This document shows, one piece after another, positions 10,669-22,331 of a stretch of 36,546 bases of DNA (the stretch's first letter is position 1; each line of letters begins with the position of its first letter). The position numbers were made by a program, and so were the translations under genes. The stretch covers positions 1 through 36,546 of the forward strand of contig CACIVL010000003.1 of assembly GCA_902590125.1 (NCBI GenBank). Direction: 5' to 3'. The notes under the pieces were generated by a model that did not search any database, was not told the origin of the DNA, and was given only the letters and a program-made list of their open reading frames with translations. Source of the DNA: an uncultured Pelagibacteraceae bacterium. Lineage in GTDB: Bacteria; Pseudomonadota; Alphaproteobacteria; Pelagibacterales; Pelagibacteraceae.

Positions 10669-11013
10669 CTATTCATACTCTGCTTTAAACGAATAAGGAT
10701 TTTTTTTAAATTCTTTTTCACATTTTTTAAAATTCATATTGAATTGATCATTCATGTGCATTTTATGTTTTAAAGATTTTGTACGATAATTTTCATAAAG
10801 TTCTACATTTCTTTTATGTTGTTTTATTCCAATTTTATCATCACTTGCAATGGCACTATCCAATAATTTTTGATACATTTTTTGTCTATCCCACCAATGA
10901 CCTGCAGTGGCTTGATCTGCACAATTCTCAATTGCTTTTGTATTTTTATCTTTATTTTGCTCGCAACTAGCTAAAAAAAAACAAAAAATAAAAATTCCTA
11001 AAAGCTTTTTCAT
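10669..11013 (-). CDS. Small putative lipoprotein, unknown function
   Basis: Signal peptide with lipobox FLASC, 114 aa; no family recognised. Confidence 0.7.
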   Translation of the reverse strand: MKKLLGIFIFCFFLASCEQNKDKNTKAIENCADQATAGHWWDRQKMYQKLLDSAIASDDKIGIKQHKRNVELYENYRTKSLKHKMHMNDQFNMNFKKCEKEFKKNPYSFKAEYE

Positions 11014-11040
11014 TTAATAAACTTTTTTTTGGTATTTATC

Positions 11041-11622
11041 TCATTCTTTGAGCAATAAAGCTAGATTATCAGATTCGGTTCCAACCCAGTCATTATCTAA
11101 AATTTTTTTAAATTCTTTTTTACGCTCCACTTCATCTTTTGAACCATTTATTAGTTTAAAGCCTAAAGTATTATATTTAAGTATTCTTAAAGCTTGTTTA
11201 TTTATTTTGTCATCGCGTTCTTCCAGTACATCATATTCATTTCCAAACCAGAATTTATTAAATTCATCAAGCAAAGCAGGATCATACCAATCTAGATATG
11301 TCATATAATACGCTAGCAAATAATAAATTCGATCTGACTCTGTAAGATTAAAATCTAAGTTTTTTTCAAAATTCCACGGATGAATTTTTTGTTCTATACT
11401 TTCTCGAAAGTGATTAAATAGTTGGTTTCTGTCTTCTCCGGAAATATCTTCATCAAAACTTTCAGACGAAAAATTTTTTTCTATAGAAGCAAAATATTCA
11501 TCTTTAGACATTTCTTGCTTATTTTTGGTATTATCAACCACTAAAGTTGGCTCTTGTTTATTTATTTCTTTACTCTTAATACCAAATAACCTGTTAATTA
11601 AATCTTTTAGAATACGTAGCAC
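11041..11622 (-). CDS. Hypothetical protein, unknown function
   Basis: 193-aa uninterrupted ORF, 27 nt upstream of and codirectional with the lipoprotein ORF; no family recognised. Confidence 0.65.
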   Translation of the reverse strand: MLRILKDLINRLFGIKSKEINKQEPTLVVDNTKNKQEMSKDEYFASIEKNFSSESFDEDISGEDRNQLFNHFRESIEQKIHPWNFEKNLDFNLTESDRIYYLLAYYMTYLDWYDPALLDEFNKFWFGNEYDVLEERDDKINKQALRILKYNTLGFKLINGSKDEVERKKEFKKILDNDWVGTESDNLALLLKE

Positions 11623-11755
11623 TTTATTTTATCTTTGGAGAATCCTTTATACATTATTTAACTTTATCATGACAGTTTAAAGTTTTTTTTGGTTAGATGG
11701 GGTAAATTTTAAATGTCAAGTGATAAAATAAAATTTTAAAAAAAATAAAAATTAA

Positions 11756-11774
11756 ACCTCACTTGTACCGCACT
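11756..11774 (+). repeat. Repeat B copy 2: ACCTCACTTGTACCGCACT
   Basis: 17/19 match to 10629-10647, same orientation. Confidence 0.8.
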
Positions 11775-11804
11775 CAGAGTTGAATTTTTCACTTTTCAAT
11801 TCAA

Positions 11805-11820
11805 ATTATTCGCGAATAAT
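11805..11820. repeat. Perfect 16-bp palindrome ATTATTCGCGAATAAT
   Basis: Self-complementary by inspection. Confidence 0.85.
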
Positions 11821-11832
11821 GGTACAAAGTTC

Positions 11833-11858
11833 GGGGCACCTGGCAACAGAACGCCCCT
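11833..11858 (+). repeat. Repeat A copy 2: GGGGCACCTGGCAACAGAACGCCCCT
   Basis: Perfect 26-nt identity to 10546-10571. Confidence 0.9.
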
Positions 11859-11889
11859 TAAAAAGTTAAAAAAATCCTTTAGACATTTT

Positions 11890-12675
11890 TTAGGAAATAT
11901 TTTTTGGATCAGGCATCCCTACTTTATTATAACCAGCATCTACATAATGAATTTCACCAGTAACGCCGCCTCCAAGATCGCTCAATAGATATAAAGCTGA
12001 ATTTCCAACATCATGGATATCTACGTTTCTTTTTAAAAATGAATGGTCTTCATTCCATTTATATAAAAATTTAGCATCTCCAATAGCTGAAGCCGCAAGA
12101 GTTTTAATTGGTCCTGCGCTTATTGCATTTATTCTAATTCCTTTTGCTCCCAAATCTCTTGCTAGGTATTTAACACTTGCTTCAAGTGCAGATTTACAAA
12201 CACCCATTACATTATAATTTGGAATAGCCTTATTAGACTCATAAGTTAAAGTAAGCATACTTCCACCTTTATTCATTATTTTAGAAGCTTCTTTTGCAAC
12301 CTCTGTAAATGAAAAACATGAAATTAACATACTTCTTAAGAAGTTTTCTCTTGTAGTATTTAAATATTCTCCTGATAGTTCTGATTTATCTGAAAAAGCA
12401 ACCGCATGAACAACAAAATCAATTTGGCTCCATTTTGATTTTATATCTTCAAAAAGTTTTGTTACTTCTTCTTTTTTTTCAACATCGCAACTAAATGTTA
12501 TATTTGAATTTAGTTTTTCTGCTAAAGGAATAACTCTTTTCTTTAATGCATCTCCAAGATAAGTAAATGCTAATTCTGCACCAGCTTCAGCTAATTTTTG
12601 AGATATACCCCAAGCAATAGACCTCTCATTTGCTACTCCCATTATTAAACCTTTTTTTCCTTTCATTAAGCTCAT
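11890..12675 (-). CDS. fabI: Enoyl-[acyl-carrier-protein] reductase (NADH)
   Basis: MKGKKGLIMGVANERSIAWGISQ, KYLARDLGAKGIRINAISAGPIKTLAASAI. Confidence 0.96.
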   Translation of the reverse strand: MSLMKGKKGLIMGVANERSIAWGISQKLAEAGAELAFTYLGDALKKRVIPLAEKLNSNITFSCDVEKKEEVTKLFEDIKSKWSQIDFVVHAVAFSDKSELSGEYLNTTRENFLRSMLISCFSFTEVAKEASKIMNKGGSMLTLTYESNKAIPNYNVMGVCKSALEASVKYLARDLGAKGIRINAISAGPIKTLAASAIGDAKFLYKWNEDHSFLKRNVDIHDVGNSALYLLSDLGGGVTGEIHYVDAGYNKVGMPDPKNIS

Positions 12676-13887
12676 TTAAACCTTCTCAAAAAGCAAAGTT
12701 GCATTAGTTCCACCGAAACCAAAGCTATTAGACATTATTGAATTTAAAGTAACATCTTTTTCAACTTTTGTTACTATTGGATATTTTTTTGCTTCATCAT
12801 CCATATCGGTTATATTTACAGAAGCAGAAATAAAATTATTTTTCATCATTATTAGACTATAGATAGCTTCGTGCGCAGAAGTAGCTCCTAAAGAATGACC
12901 AGAAAGTGATTTTGTTGAGCTTATTTTAGGAATAGAGTCTTTAAATACTTCACCAACTGCTTTAAGCTCAGTGATATCGCCTACAGGCGTTGAAGTTCCA
13001 TGTGTATTTATATAATCAATTTTGTTTTTGCTTGTACTAAGAGCCATTTGCATACATCTTACTGCTCCTTCCCCAGAAGGCGCAACCATATCATAGCCAT
13101 CTGAAGTAGCTCCATAACCAGTTAATTCTGCATAAATTTTTGCACCTCTTGCTTTAGCATGTTCGTATTCCTCTAAAACTAAAACACCTCCCCCACCTGA
13201 TATTACAAAACCATCCCTGCTTTTATCATATGGTCTAGAAGCTTTTTCTGGAGTGTCATTATATTTTGATGATAAAGCTGTCATTGCATCAAACATTGCT
13301 GTTAATGCAAAATGAACCTCATCACTGCCACCAGCAAAAATTATTTTTTGTTTTCCTAGTTGTATTAATTCCATTGCATTTCCAATGCAATGTCCACTGG
13401 TAGCACATGCAGAACTGATGGTATAATTTATACCTTTTATTTTAAAAGGAACTGCTAATGTTGCTGATGCAGTACTCGACATGGTTCTTGGAACAATAAA
13501 TGGTCCCATTTTTTTTGGATTTTTTTCTCTTGTTTTATCAGCAGCTAAAATAACATTTTGAATTGATGGACCGCCAGATCCCATAATCATACCCGTTAAA
13601 ACATTACTTACATCTTTTTCTTCCAGTCCTGAATCTTTAACAGCTTCAACCATAGAGATATAATTATATGCAGAACCTGGACCCATAAATCTAATAAATT
13701 TTCTATCAACATGATCTTCAAGTTTAATATTTGGTTTACCATGAATATTACTTTTTAAGTTATATTCTTTGTATTCTTCAGAGAATGAAATTCCAGATTT
13801 TGAATTAAGTAAAGATTTATAAACTTCTTCTTGGTTATTACCCAAACAAGAAACGATTCCAATACCTGTTATAACAACTCTTTTCAT
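12676..13887 (-). CDS. fabB: Beta-ketoacyl-ACP synthase I (FabB)
   Basis: KAS fold motifs [53 protein letters not shown]; fabA-fabB-fabI order. Confidence 0.93.
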   Translation of the reverse strand: MKRVVITGIGIVSCLGNNQEEVYKSLLNSKSGISFSEEYKEYNLKSNIHGKPNIKLEDHVDRKFIRFMGPGSAYNYISMVEAVKDSGLEEKDVSNVLTGMIMGSGGPSIQNVILAADKTREKNPKKMGPFIVPRTMSSTASATLAVPFKIKGINYTISSACATSGHCIGNAMELIQLGKQKIIFAGGSDEVHFALTAMFDAMTALSSKYNDTPEKASRPYDKSRDGFVISGGGGVLVLEEYEHAKARGAKIYAELTGYGATSDGYDMVAPSGEGAVRCMQMALSTSKNKIDYINTHGTSTPVGDITELKAVGEVFKDSIPKISSTKSLSGHSLGATSAHEAIYSLIMMKNNFISASVNITDMDDEAKKYPIVTKVEKDVTLNSIMSNSFGFGGTNATLLFEKV

Positions 13888-14390
13888 TATTTAAATAATC
13901 CTACTTTTAAATTTTCAGCTGAATATATTTTTTTTCCATCAGCTTTAAGGATACCATTTGCTAAACCGACTGTAGTTCCTTCTTTTATAAGAATTCTTTT
14001 CATGTCTATTTCATAAGTAGCTAGTTTAACTTTTTTTAGTACTTCACCAGTAAATTTTACAGTATTAACTCCCAATGCTCTTCCCTTTCCAGGATTTCCA
14101 AGCCATCCTAAATAAAAGCCAACTAGTTGCCACATTGCATCTAAACCTAAACAACCTGGCATAACTGAATCATCTTTAAAGTGACATTCAAAAAACCACA
14201 AACTGTCTTTAATGTCTAGTTCAGCTTTAATTAATCCTTTTTTATATGCACCCTTATTTTCGCTAATTTCTGATACTCTGTCAAACATCAACATTGGAGG
14301 GAGAGGTAACTTTGCATTTCCTGGCCCAAAAAGTTTACCATTTCCACACTCAATTAGTTCTTTGTAGTTGTATGATGATTTTTTTTCCAT
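13887..14390 (-). CDS. fabA: 3-hydroxydecanoyl-ACP dehydratase (FabA)
   Basis: [42 protein letters not shown]. Confidence 0.95.
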   Translation of the reverse strand: MEKKSSYNYKELIECGNGKLFGPGNAKLPLPPMLMFDRVSEISENKGAYKKGLIKAELDIKDSLWFFECHFKDDSVMPGCLGLDAMWQLVGFYLGWLGNPGKGRALGVNTVKFTGEVLKKVKLATYEIDMKRILIKEGTTVGLANGILKADGKKIYSAENLKVGLFK

Positions 14391-14471
14391 AAATTTAGTT
14401 ATTTATTACTTTATTTAAGATAATTTTATAATATACAAATTGTTTAAAATAGTTATAAATTTGGCCAAAAA

Positions 14472-14894
14472 ATGAAAAATAATAACGTTTTTTTAGAGAA
14501 ATTAAGGTCTTCAGGTTTAATACTGACTAAACAGAGAATAGAAATTTGTAAATTTTTGTTTGATAGAAAAGAAACTTTTCATTTCACAATTAATGATTTG
14601 CAAAGTATTTTAAGAAAAAGATCTAATGAAAAAATATCACTTGCAACAATCTACAACACTGTCCATACTTTTAAAAAAAAAGGTTTTTTAAAAGAAATTT
14701 TAATAAATAGTAATAGTAATAGTAATAGTAATTATTTTGACACAAATGTTTCAAATCACCACCATTTTTTCGATGAAAGCACTAATGAACTTATAGATTT
14801 AAAAGATAGTGATGTAGGTGATATAAAAATAAAAAAAAATATTACAAAAAAAAAAATTAAGTCCATAGAAGTTCTAGTTAGACTTGCAAAATAA
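14472..14894 (+). CDS. irr: Fur-family regulator, probably Irr (iron response regulator)
   Basis: Fur winged-helix (LTKQRIEICKFLF, ISLATIYNTVHTFKKKGFLKEI) and NHHHFFDESTNELIDL; located next to fabA, an Irr-associated neighbourhood in Alphaproteobacteria. Confidence 0.8.
   Translation: MKNNNVFLEKLRSSGLILTKQRIEICKFLFDRKETFHFTINDLQSILRKRSNEKISLATIYNTVHTFKKKGFLKEILINSNSNSNSNYFDTNVSNHHHFFDESTNELIDLKDSDVGDIKIKKNITKKKIKSIEVLVRLAK
14706..14732 (+). repeat. AATAGT hexamer microsatellite, 4.5 copies, encoding NSNSNSNSN in the Irr-like protein
   Basis: Direct reading of aatagtaatagtaatagtaatagtaat. Confidence 0.95.
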
Positions 14895-14899
14895 ATTAG

Positions 14900-14916
14900 A
14901 TTAGAATAATTCTAAT
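14900..14916. promoter_or_regulatory. Candidate Irr-binding iron control element: ATTAGAATAATTCTAAT
   Basis: Perfect 17-nt palindrome matching the TTAGAA-N3-TTCTAA core; between irr-like gene and katG, 16 nt upstream of a TATAAT at 14932-14937. Confidence 0.6.
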
Positions 14917-14950
14917 ATATTGACTCTACTTTATAATATTTATAGACTAG

Positions 14951-17170
<2,220 letters not shown>

Positions 17171-17173
17171 GAT

Positions 17174-17623
17174 TTACTTAATATTTCCCCATATATTATT
17201 AGTTTTAACCCAACCAAAGTAATTTTCAGTTCTAACTTTACACCATTCTTTTTTACATTTTTTTACTAACAAAAGTCTTCCTTTAGCAATTTTTATTATT
17301 GGTTTTGAATATTTGGTAGGATTAGTAAATAATATTTGATCTTCTAATAAAATAAAAGATTTACCCTTTTTTAATTGTGTGTCGTGTATCCATCCGCTAT
17401 TTTTTTTTAAATCAATAATTTTCTTCCACTCCCATGATTTATCAATAATCTTTACAGGTAGATTTTTTTTTTTATAAACGTATTTAACTGGATAATCAAA
17501 ACCAGGTCCATATCTAACATTAACTTCATTATTTTTCAAAATTAAGTAATAATCTTTTTCGTTAGCAGAAAGTATGTTTATAAAATATAAAGTAAAAAAT
17601 AAAATACTAAAAATTATTCTCAT
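17174..17623 (-). CDS. Secreted bacterial SH3-domain protein
   Basis: Signal peptide, LKNNEVNVRYGPGFDYPVKYVYKKKNLPVKIIDKSWEWKKI and repeat-like SH3 half (W-C-K-V-R-T-xxx-GWV). Confidence 0.8.
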   Translation of the reverse strand: MRIIFSILFFTLYFINILSANEKDYYLILKNNEVNVRYGPGFDYPVKYVYKKKNLPVKIIDKSWEWKKIIDLKKNSGWIHDTQLKKGKSFILLEDQILFTNPTKYSKPIIKIAKGRLLLVKKCKKEWCKVRTENYFGWVKTNNIWGNIK

Positions 17624-18366
17624 TTATTACATATACATGTTTTGTTTTTATTTATTTTAACTTTTCTAAAATTTAAATCTAATAAATTTAATATAAAAAT
17701 ATATCCATTTAGGTTTGTTCCAATGTTTAATATTTTTTTTAATATTTCGTTTGCTTGAATAGTTCCTACAATTCCTGCTACTGTGCCTAAAATTCCTTCA
17801 GATTCACAATTTAACAAATCATCAGAAAGTTTTGTTTCTTGAAAAAAACATCTTAAGCAAGGTGTTTTTTTATTTTTAAAATCAAAACTAAAAATATGAC
17901 CATCAAATTTACTAATTGCTCCTGAGACTAGAAACTTTTTATATTTTAAACAAAAATCATTTAATAAAAATTTCGTTTTAAAGTTATCTGATCCATCAAC
18001 AATATAATTATATTTTTGAATAATTTTTTTGAAATTTATATTGTTTAATTTTAGATTATAGGTTTGAACTTTTGTAGTAGGGTTAATTCGATTTAATATT
18101 TTTTTTACAATTAAAACTTTAGATTTATCTATATCAGATTTTTCATAAAGGCTTTGTCTATGTAAATTTGAAAGACCAACTTTATCATAATCAACAATAC
18201 CTAATGTACCTATGCCAGCTCGCGAAAGAAACTCTGCCGCAGGACATCCAAGACCTCCTGCTCCAACAACTAAAACTTTTGAAGATAAAATTTTTTTTTG
18301 ACCTATAATTCCAACGTTTTTTAATACAATCTGTCTAGAAAATTGTTCGATTAATTTTTTTTTCAT
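17620..18366 (-). CDS. moeB: ThiF/MoeB/HesA-family adenylyltransferase
   Basis: VLVVGAGGLGCPAAEFLSRAGIGTLGIVDYDKVGLSNLHRQ. Confidence 0.85.
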   Translation of the reverse strand: MKKKLIEQFSRQIVLKNVGIIGQKKILSSKVLVVGAGGLGCPAAEFLSRAGIGTLGIVDYDKVGLSNLHRQSLYEKSDIDKSKVLIVKKILNRINPTTKVQTYNLKLNNINFKKIIQKYNYIVDGSDNFKTKFLLNDFCLKYKKFLVSGAISKFDGHIFSFDFKNKKTPCLRCFFQETKLSDDLLNCESEGILGTVAGIVGTIQANEILKKILNIGTNLNGYIFILNLLDLNFRKVKINKNKTCICNK

Positions 18367-18800
18367 TTACCTGTTGAGCCAAATCCACCTTTTCCTCTTA
18401 TAGAGTTTGGTAAATCTTCAACTTCTTCAAAATTAATTTTATGTACTGGCATCAAAACCATTTGAGCTATTCTATCGTTATTTTTAATAATAAAATCATC
18501 ATTTCCATGATTAAAAAGTATTATTTTAATTTCTCCTCTGTAATCGCTATCGATTGTTCCAGGTGTATTTAAAACAGAAATATTATTTTTTGCAGCTAAA
18601 CCAGATCTAGGTCTTATTTGGATCTCATAATCATTTGAGATTGCAACAGAAATGCCTGTTGGTACTAAACAAGATTTTTTTGGTGCTAATTTTATTGGTT
18701 CTTCAATAAAAGCCATTAAGTCCATTCCAGACGCGCCACTGGTTTTATAAGTTGGTGTTTGAACTGCTGCGTTTAATTTTTTAATTAGTACTTTTACCAT
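18363..18800 (-). CDS. dut: dUTP diphosphatase
   Basis: SGASGMDLMAF, RPRSGLAAKNNISVLNTPGTIDSDYRGEI, RIAQMVLMPV, GKGGFGSTGK. Confidence 0.96.
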   Translation of the reverse strand: MVKVLIKKLNAAVQTPTYKTSGASGMDLMAFIEEPIKLAPKKSCLVPTGISVAISNDYEIQIRPRSGLAAKNNISVLNTPGTIDSDYRGEIKIILFNHGNDDFIIKNNDRIAQMVLMPVHKINFEEVEDLPNSIRGKGGFGSTGK

Positions 18801-18806
18801 TAAATC

Positions 18807-20012
18807 TTAGTTTAATTGGCTAAAAACTCTATCAACAATTTCTTCTGCAATTTCTGATTTTTTTTTCATGTAGAGTTTTTCATCTTTAATTTTTTTATTT
18901 TTATATAAAATTGTAACTTCATTGAAATCTGAGTCAAAACCAATTGATTTATTTGAAACATCATTTGCAATAATCCAATCACAGTTTTTTTCCATTAATT
19001 TTTTTCTGGAATTTTCTTCTATCTTATTAGTTTCAGCAGCAAAACCAATAACAAGCTTTGGTCTTAGAGAATTATGATTTGAAATATAATTTAAAATGTC
19101 AATATTTTTTTCTAGATTTAATTTTATATGGTCTTGTTTTTTTATTTTTTCTTTTTTTCTTTCTTTAATTTTGTAATCTGCAACAGCTGCAGAAAAAATA
19201 GCAACATCAACTGGTAAATTATTTTGAGTTAATTTGAACATTTCTTCAGCTGTTTCTACTTGAATTAAATTTATATCATTACTAATTTTTAGATTTGTTG
19301 GACCTGATATTAATGTAGTTTCAAATCCTTTTTTTGATAATGCTTTTGCTAATTCAAAACCTTGTTTACCACTTGATTTGTTGGTAATAAATCTAACAGG
19401 ATCAATATATTCATAAGTAGGCCCTGCTGTTACTAAAGCTTTAAACTTTTTAGTTTTTTTAAAATTAAGAAAATACACTTCGATTTGTTTCACAATTTCA
19501 TTAGGTTCTGTCATTTTCCCTTCGCCAAATTCACCACATGCCATATCACCTATTTCTGGGCCAATTATTTTATAACCATATTTTATTAATTTATTCAGAT
19601 TTTCTTTAGTTGAAGGATGTTCCCACATTCTAACATTCATAGCTGGAGTTAAAAAAATATCTTTATCTGATGCTAACATTACAGTTGAAGCTAAATCATC
19701 AGAGGATCCCACACTTAACTTTGAAATAGTATTTGCAGTTGCCGGTGCAACTAATATTAAATCAGACCATCTTGAAAGTGATATATGGTCCATTTCCGCC
19801 TCATTTTCTGCATTAAATAAATCATCATAAACTTTTTCTTGGGAAAGTGATGAAACTGATAACGGAGTAACAAATTCTTTAGCACTTTTTGTAAGTATGG
19901 TTTTTACAATAGCGCCTCTTTTTTTTAATAACCTTATAACTTCAAGACTTTTATATGCTGAAATTCCTCCGCAAATTATTAGTAGTATTTTTTTTTTATC
20001 AATATTATTCAT
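18807..20012 (-). CDS. coaBC: Bifunctional phosphopantothenoylcysteine decarboxylase/synthase
   Basis: Flavoprotein domain (ICGGISAYKSLEVIRLLKKRGA, TPAMNVRMWEHPSTKENLNKL) and CoaB (TAGPTYEYIDPVRFITNKSSGKQGFELA). Confidence 0.95.
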   Translation of the reverse strand: MNNIDKKKILLIICGGISAYKSLEVIRLLKKRGAIVKTILTKSAKEFVTPLSVSSLSQEKVYDDLFNAENEAEMDHISLSRWSDLILVAPATANTISKLSVGSSDDLASTVMLASDKDIFLTPAMNVRMWEHPSTKENLNKLIKYGYKIIGPEIGDMACGEFGEGKMTEPNEIVKQIEVYFLNFKKTKKFKALVTAGPTYEYIDPVRFITNKSSGKQGFELAKALSKKGFETTLISGPTNLKISNDINLIQVETAEEMFKLTQNNLPVDVAIFSAAVADYKIKERKKEKIKKQDHIKLNLEKNIDILNYISNHNSLRPKLVIGFAAETNKIEENSRKKLMEKNCDWIIANDVSNKSIGFDSDFNEVTILYKNKKIKDEKLYMKKKSEIAEEIVDRVFSQLN

Positions 20013-20020
20013 AAATGGAA

Positions 20021-21589
20021 TTAAAATACCAATAGACCTAAAATTACAAGCAATAATAAACCAATTACCGTCTGATTTCTTGTAGTTATCATTTCTGATT
20101 TTTTTTCATTTAAAGACAAGTAGGAATTTGAATTTTGTGGTATTTGACCACTTGCAAAATAAGTTAAAGCTTGATTTGCTTTATCCATAATTTCAGGCAA
20201 TTCTGGTAGACGCTTAATGACTTCAGAAGTATTTTCAATAGTTTCATTTAAATAATTTATGGGATCTTTTGTTTCTTTTAACCAATTTTCTAAAACTGGT
20301 TTTGAAGTTTCCCAAATATTAGTTTCTTGATTTAATTGTCTTGCTACACCTTCTACAACTACCATTGTTTTTTGAAGTAACAATAATTGTGGTTGTGTTT
20401 GCATATTAAATTTATCTGTAATTTCAAAAAGCTGTTTAAGCAAGTTACCCCCAGAAATATCTTTAACTGATTGTCCAAAAATTGGTTCACCAATTGATCT
20501 TAAAGCTTGAGCAAATTCATCAATTGAAACATTTTTTGGAACTAAACCTGCTATTAAATGAACTTCAGCTACTTTTTTATAATCTCTCTCTACAAAGCCA
20601 AATAAAATTTCTGCTAAGTATCTTTTATTTAATTTATCTAGTCTTCCCATTATTCCAAAATCAACTGGGATAATTTCTCCGCTTTCATTTACAAATAAAT
20701 TACCTTGGTGCATGTCTGCATGAAAAAAACCATCTCTAATAGCATGTCTTAAAAAATGTTGAATCACATTTGATGCAAGCATTTTGGTATCTATATTTCT
20801 TTTTTCTAGTTCTTTTTTTTCTCTAATAGAAATTCCATCAATCCATTCCAACGTTAGAATATTTTCGCTTGTAAAATTCCAAAATATTTTTGGAACATTA
20901 AAACCAACATCATTTTTTGTATTTTCTAGAAATTCATTTGCAGCGGCAGCTTCAAATCTTAAATCTAATTCAAGATTTGTAATTTCTTTCAGAAGAAATA
21001 CAACTTCAACCAGTTTTAATCTTTTAGTTTTTTTTATTGTTCCTTCAATTATAAAAGCTAACAACATTAGAGCATCAATTTCTTCATTAAAAATTTTTTT
21101 TATGTTTGGTCTTAATATTTTTATAGCTATATCTTTTATTGTTCCATTGTCATTTAATTGAGCTTTATGAACTTGAGCTATTGATGCTGCAGCTATTGGT
21201 TCACTTATATTAATTAAGGAACTATAATTTTTTTCTCCTATCTCATTTTTCAAAATTTTTTTTGCTTTATTTGAAGAAAATGGTGGTAGTTTATCTTGAA
21301 GTTTTTCTAATTTTTTTGCTACTTCATTTCCAATTATATCTGGTCTAGTAGATAAAAATTGTCCAAGTTTAATAAAAGTTGTTCCCATTTCTTGGATTGA
21401 ATTACATAACCTTTCCTCTTCATTTAAATTATTGCTTTCTTTTTTTTGATTAGAAAAAGAAAAAGACAATAAATATGAAAAAAATTTCACTATTTTTGGA
21501 GGTTCATGAAATTTTGAAATTATTTTTAAAGCTTCAGATTGAGATAGTTTTCTAGCTATTTTAATCAATGTTATAATTTTATTAATCAT
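20021..21589 (-). CDS. ubiB: Ubiquinone biosynthesis kinase-like protein UbiB
   Basis: ABC1/UbiB motifs: GTTFIKLGQFLSTRPDIIG, KLQDKLPPF, AAASIAQVHKAQL, FFHADMHQGNLFV, PVDFGIMGRL. Confidence 0.93.
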   Translation of the reverse strand: MINKIITLIKIARKLSQSEALKIISKFHEPPKIVKFFSYLLSFSFSNQKKESNNLNEEERLCNSIQEMGTTFIKLGQFLSTRPDIIGNEVAKKLEKLQDKLPPFSSNKAKKILKNEIGEKNYSSLINISEPIAAASIAQVHKAQLNDNGTIKDIAIKILRPNIKKIFNEEIDALMLLAFIIEGTIKKTKRLKLVEVVFLLKEITNLELDLRFEAAAANEFLENTKNDVGFNVPKIFWNFTSENILTLEWIDGISIREKKELEKRNIDTKMLASNVIQHFLRHAIRDGFFHADMHQGNLFVNESGEIIPVDFGIMGRLDKLNKRYLAEILFGFVERDYKKVAEVHLIAGLVPKNVSIDEFAQALRSIGEPIFGQSVKDISGGNLLKQLFEITDKFNMQTQPQLLLLQKTMVVVEGVARQLNQETNIWETSKPVLENWLKETKDPINYLNETIENTSEVIKRLPELPEIMDKANQALTYFASGQIPQNSNSYLSLNEKKSEMITTRNQTVIGLLLLVILGLLVF

Positions 21590-22293
21590 TAAATTTTCCA
21601 GCCAGAGTGTATTGCAACAATACCTCCACTTAAATTTCTATATGAGCATTTAATAAAATTGTTTTTTAAAATTAATTCATTTAATTTCTCTTGGTTTAAA
21701 AAATTTTCTATACTTTTAATTAAATATTCATAAGGTTCTTTTTTTCCAATAACTATTTTTCCAATATGTGGAATTATTTTACTGTAGTTTTTGTAAAACA
21801 TATTTAAATGAGAATTTTGAACCTTTGAAAACTCTAAGCACATAAATCTTCCGCCTGGTTTTAAAACTCTAAAAGCTTCTTTTAAAGATTTATTAATATT
21901 TTTAGTGTTTCTGAGTCCAAAACTAATTGTATAGTAATCAAAATAATTGCTTGGAGTAGGAATTTTTTCAGCATAACCTTTTTTCCAAGTTAAGTTTTTA
22001 TATTTTTTTAATCTTTTCTTTCCTTTTTTTAGCATTCCAGAATTTGGATCAAGGCATAATACTTTTCCTGTTAAGTTAGTATTTTCTAAAAAAAGTCTTC
22101 CTAAATCGCCAGTACCACATGCTACATCAATTAATTTTTTGTTTTTTGAAGGTGCCATCCAATGAATAAGATCTTTTTTCCACAATCTGTGGATTCCTAA
22201 AGACATAAAATCATTCATTAGGTCATATCTGTCATAGACGTTTGTAAAAACATTTTGAACAAGTCCTTTTTTATTTTGAAGATATTGCTGCAT
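21589..22293 (-). CDS. ubiE: Ubiquinone/menaquinone biosynthesis C-methyltransferase
   Basis: VFTNVYDRYDLMNDFMSLGIHRLWKKDLI, DVACGTGDLGRLF. Internal ATG at 22293 preferred because the upstream extension overlaps divergent mutM. Confidence 0.92.
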   Translation of the reverse strand: MQQYLQNKKGLVQNVFTNVYDRYDLMNDFMSLGIHRLWKKDLIHWMAPSKNKKLIDVACGTGDLGRLFLENTNLTGKVLCLDPNSGMLKKGKKRLKKYKNLTWKKGYAEKIPTPSNYFDYYTISFGLRNTKNINKSLKEAFRVLKPGGRFMCLEFSKVQNSHLNMFYKNYSKIIPHIGKIVIGKKEPYEYLIKSIENFLNQEKLNELILKNNFIKCSYRNLSGGIVAIHSGWKI

Positions 22294-22331
22294 ATTAATT
22301 AAATTATTTATATGTAATAATATAATACTAA

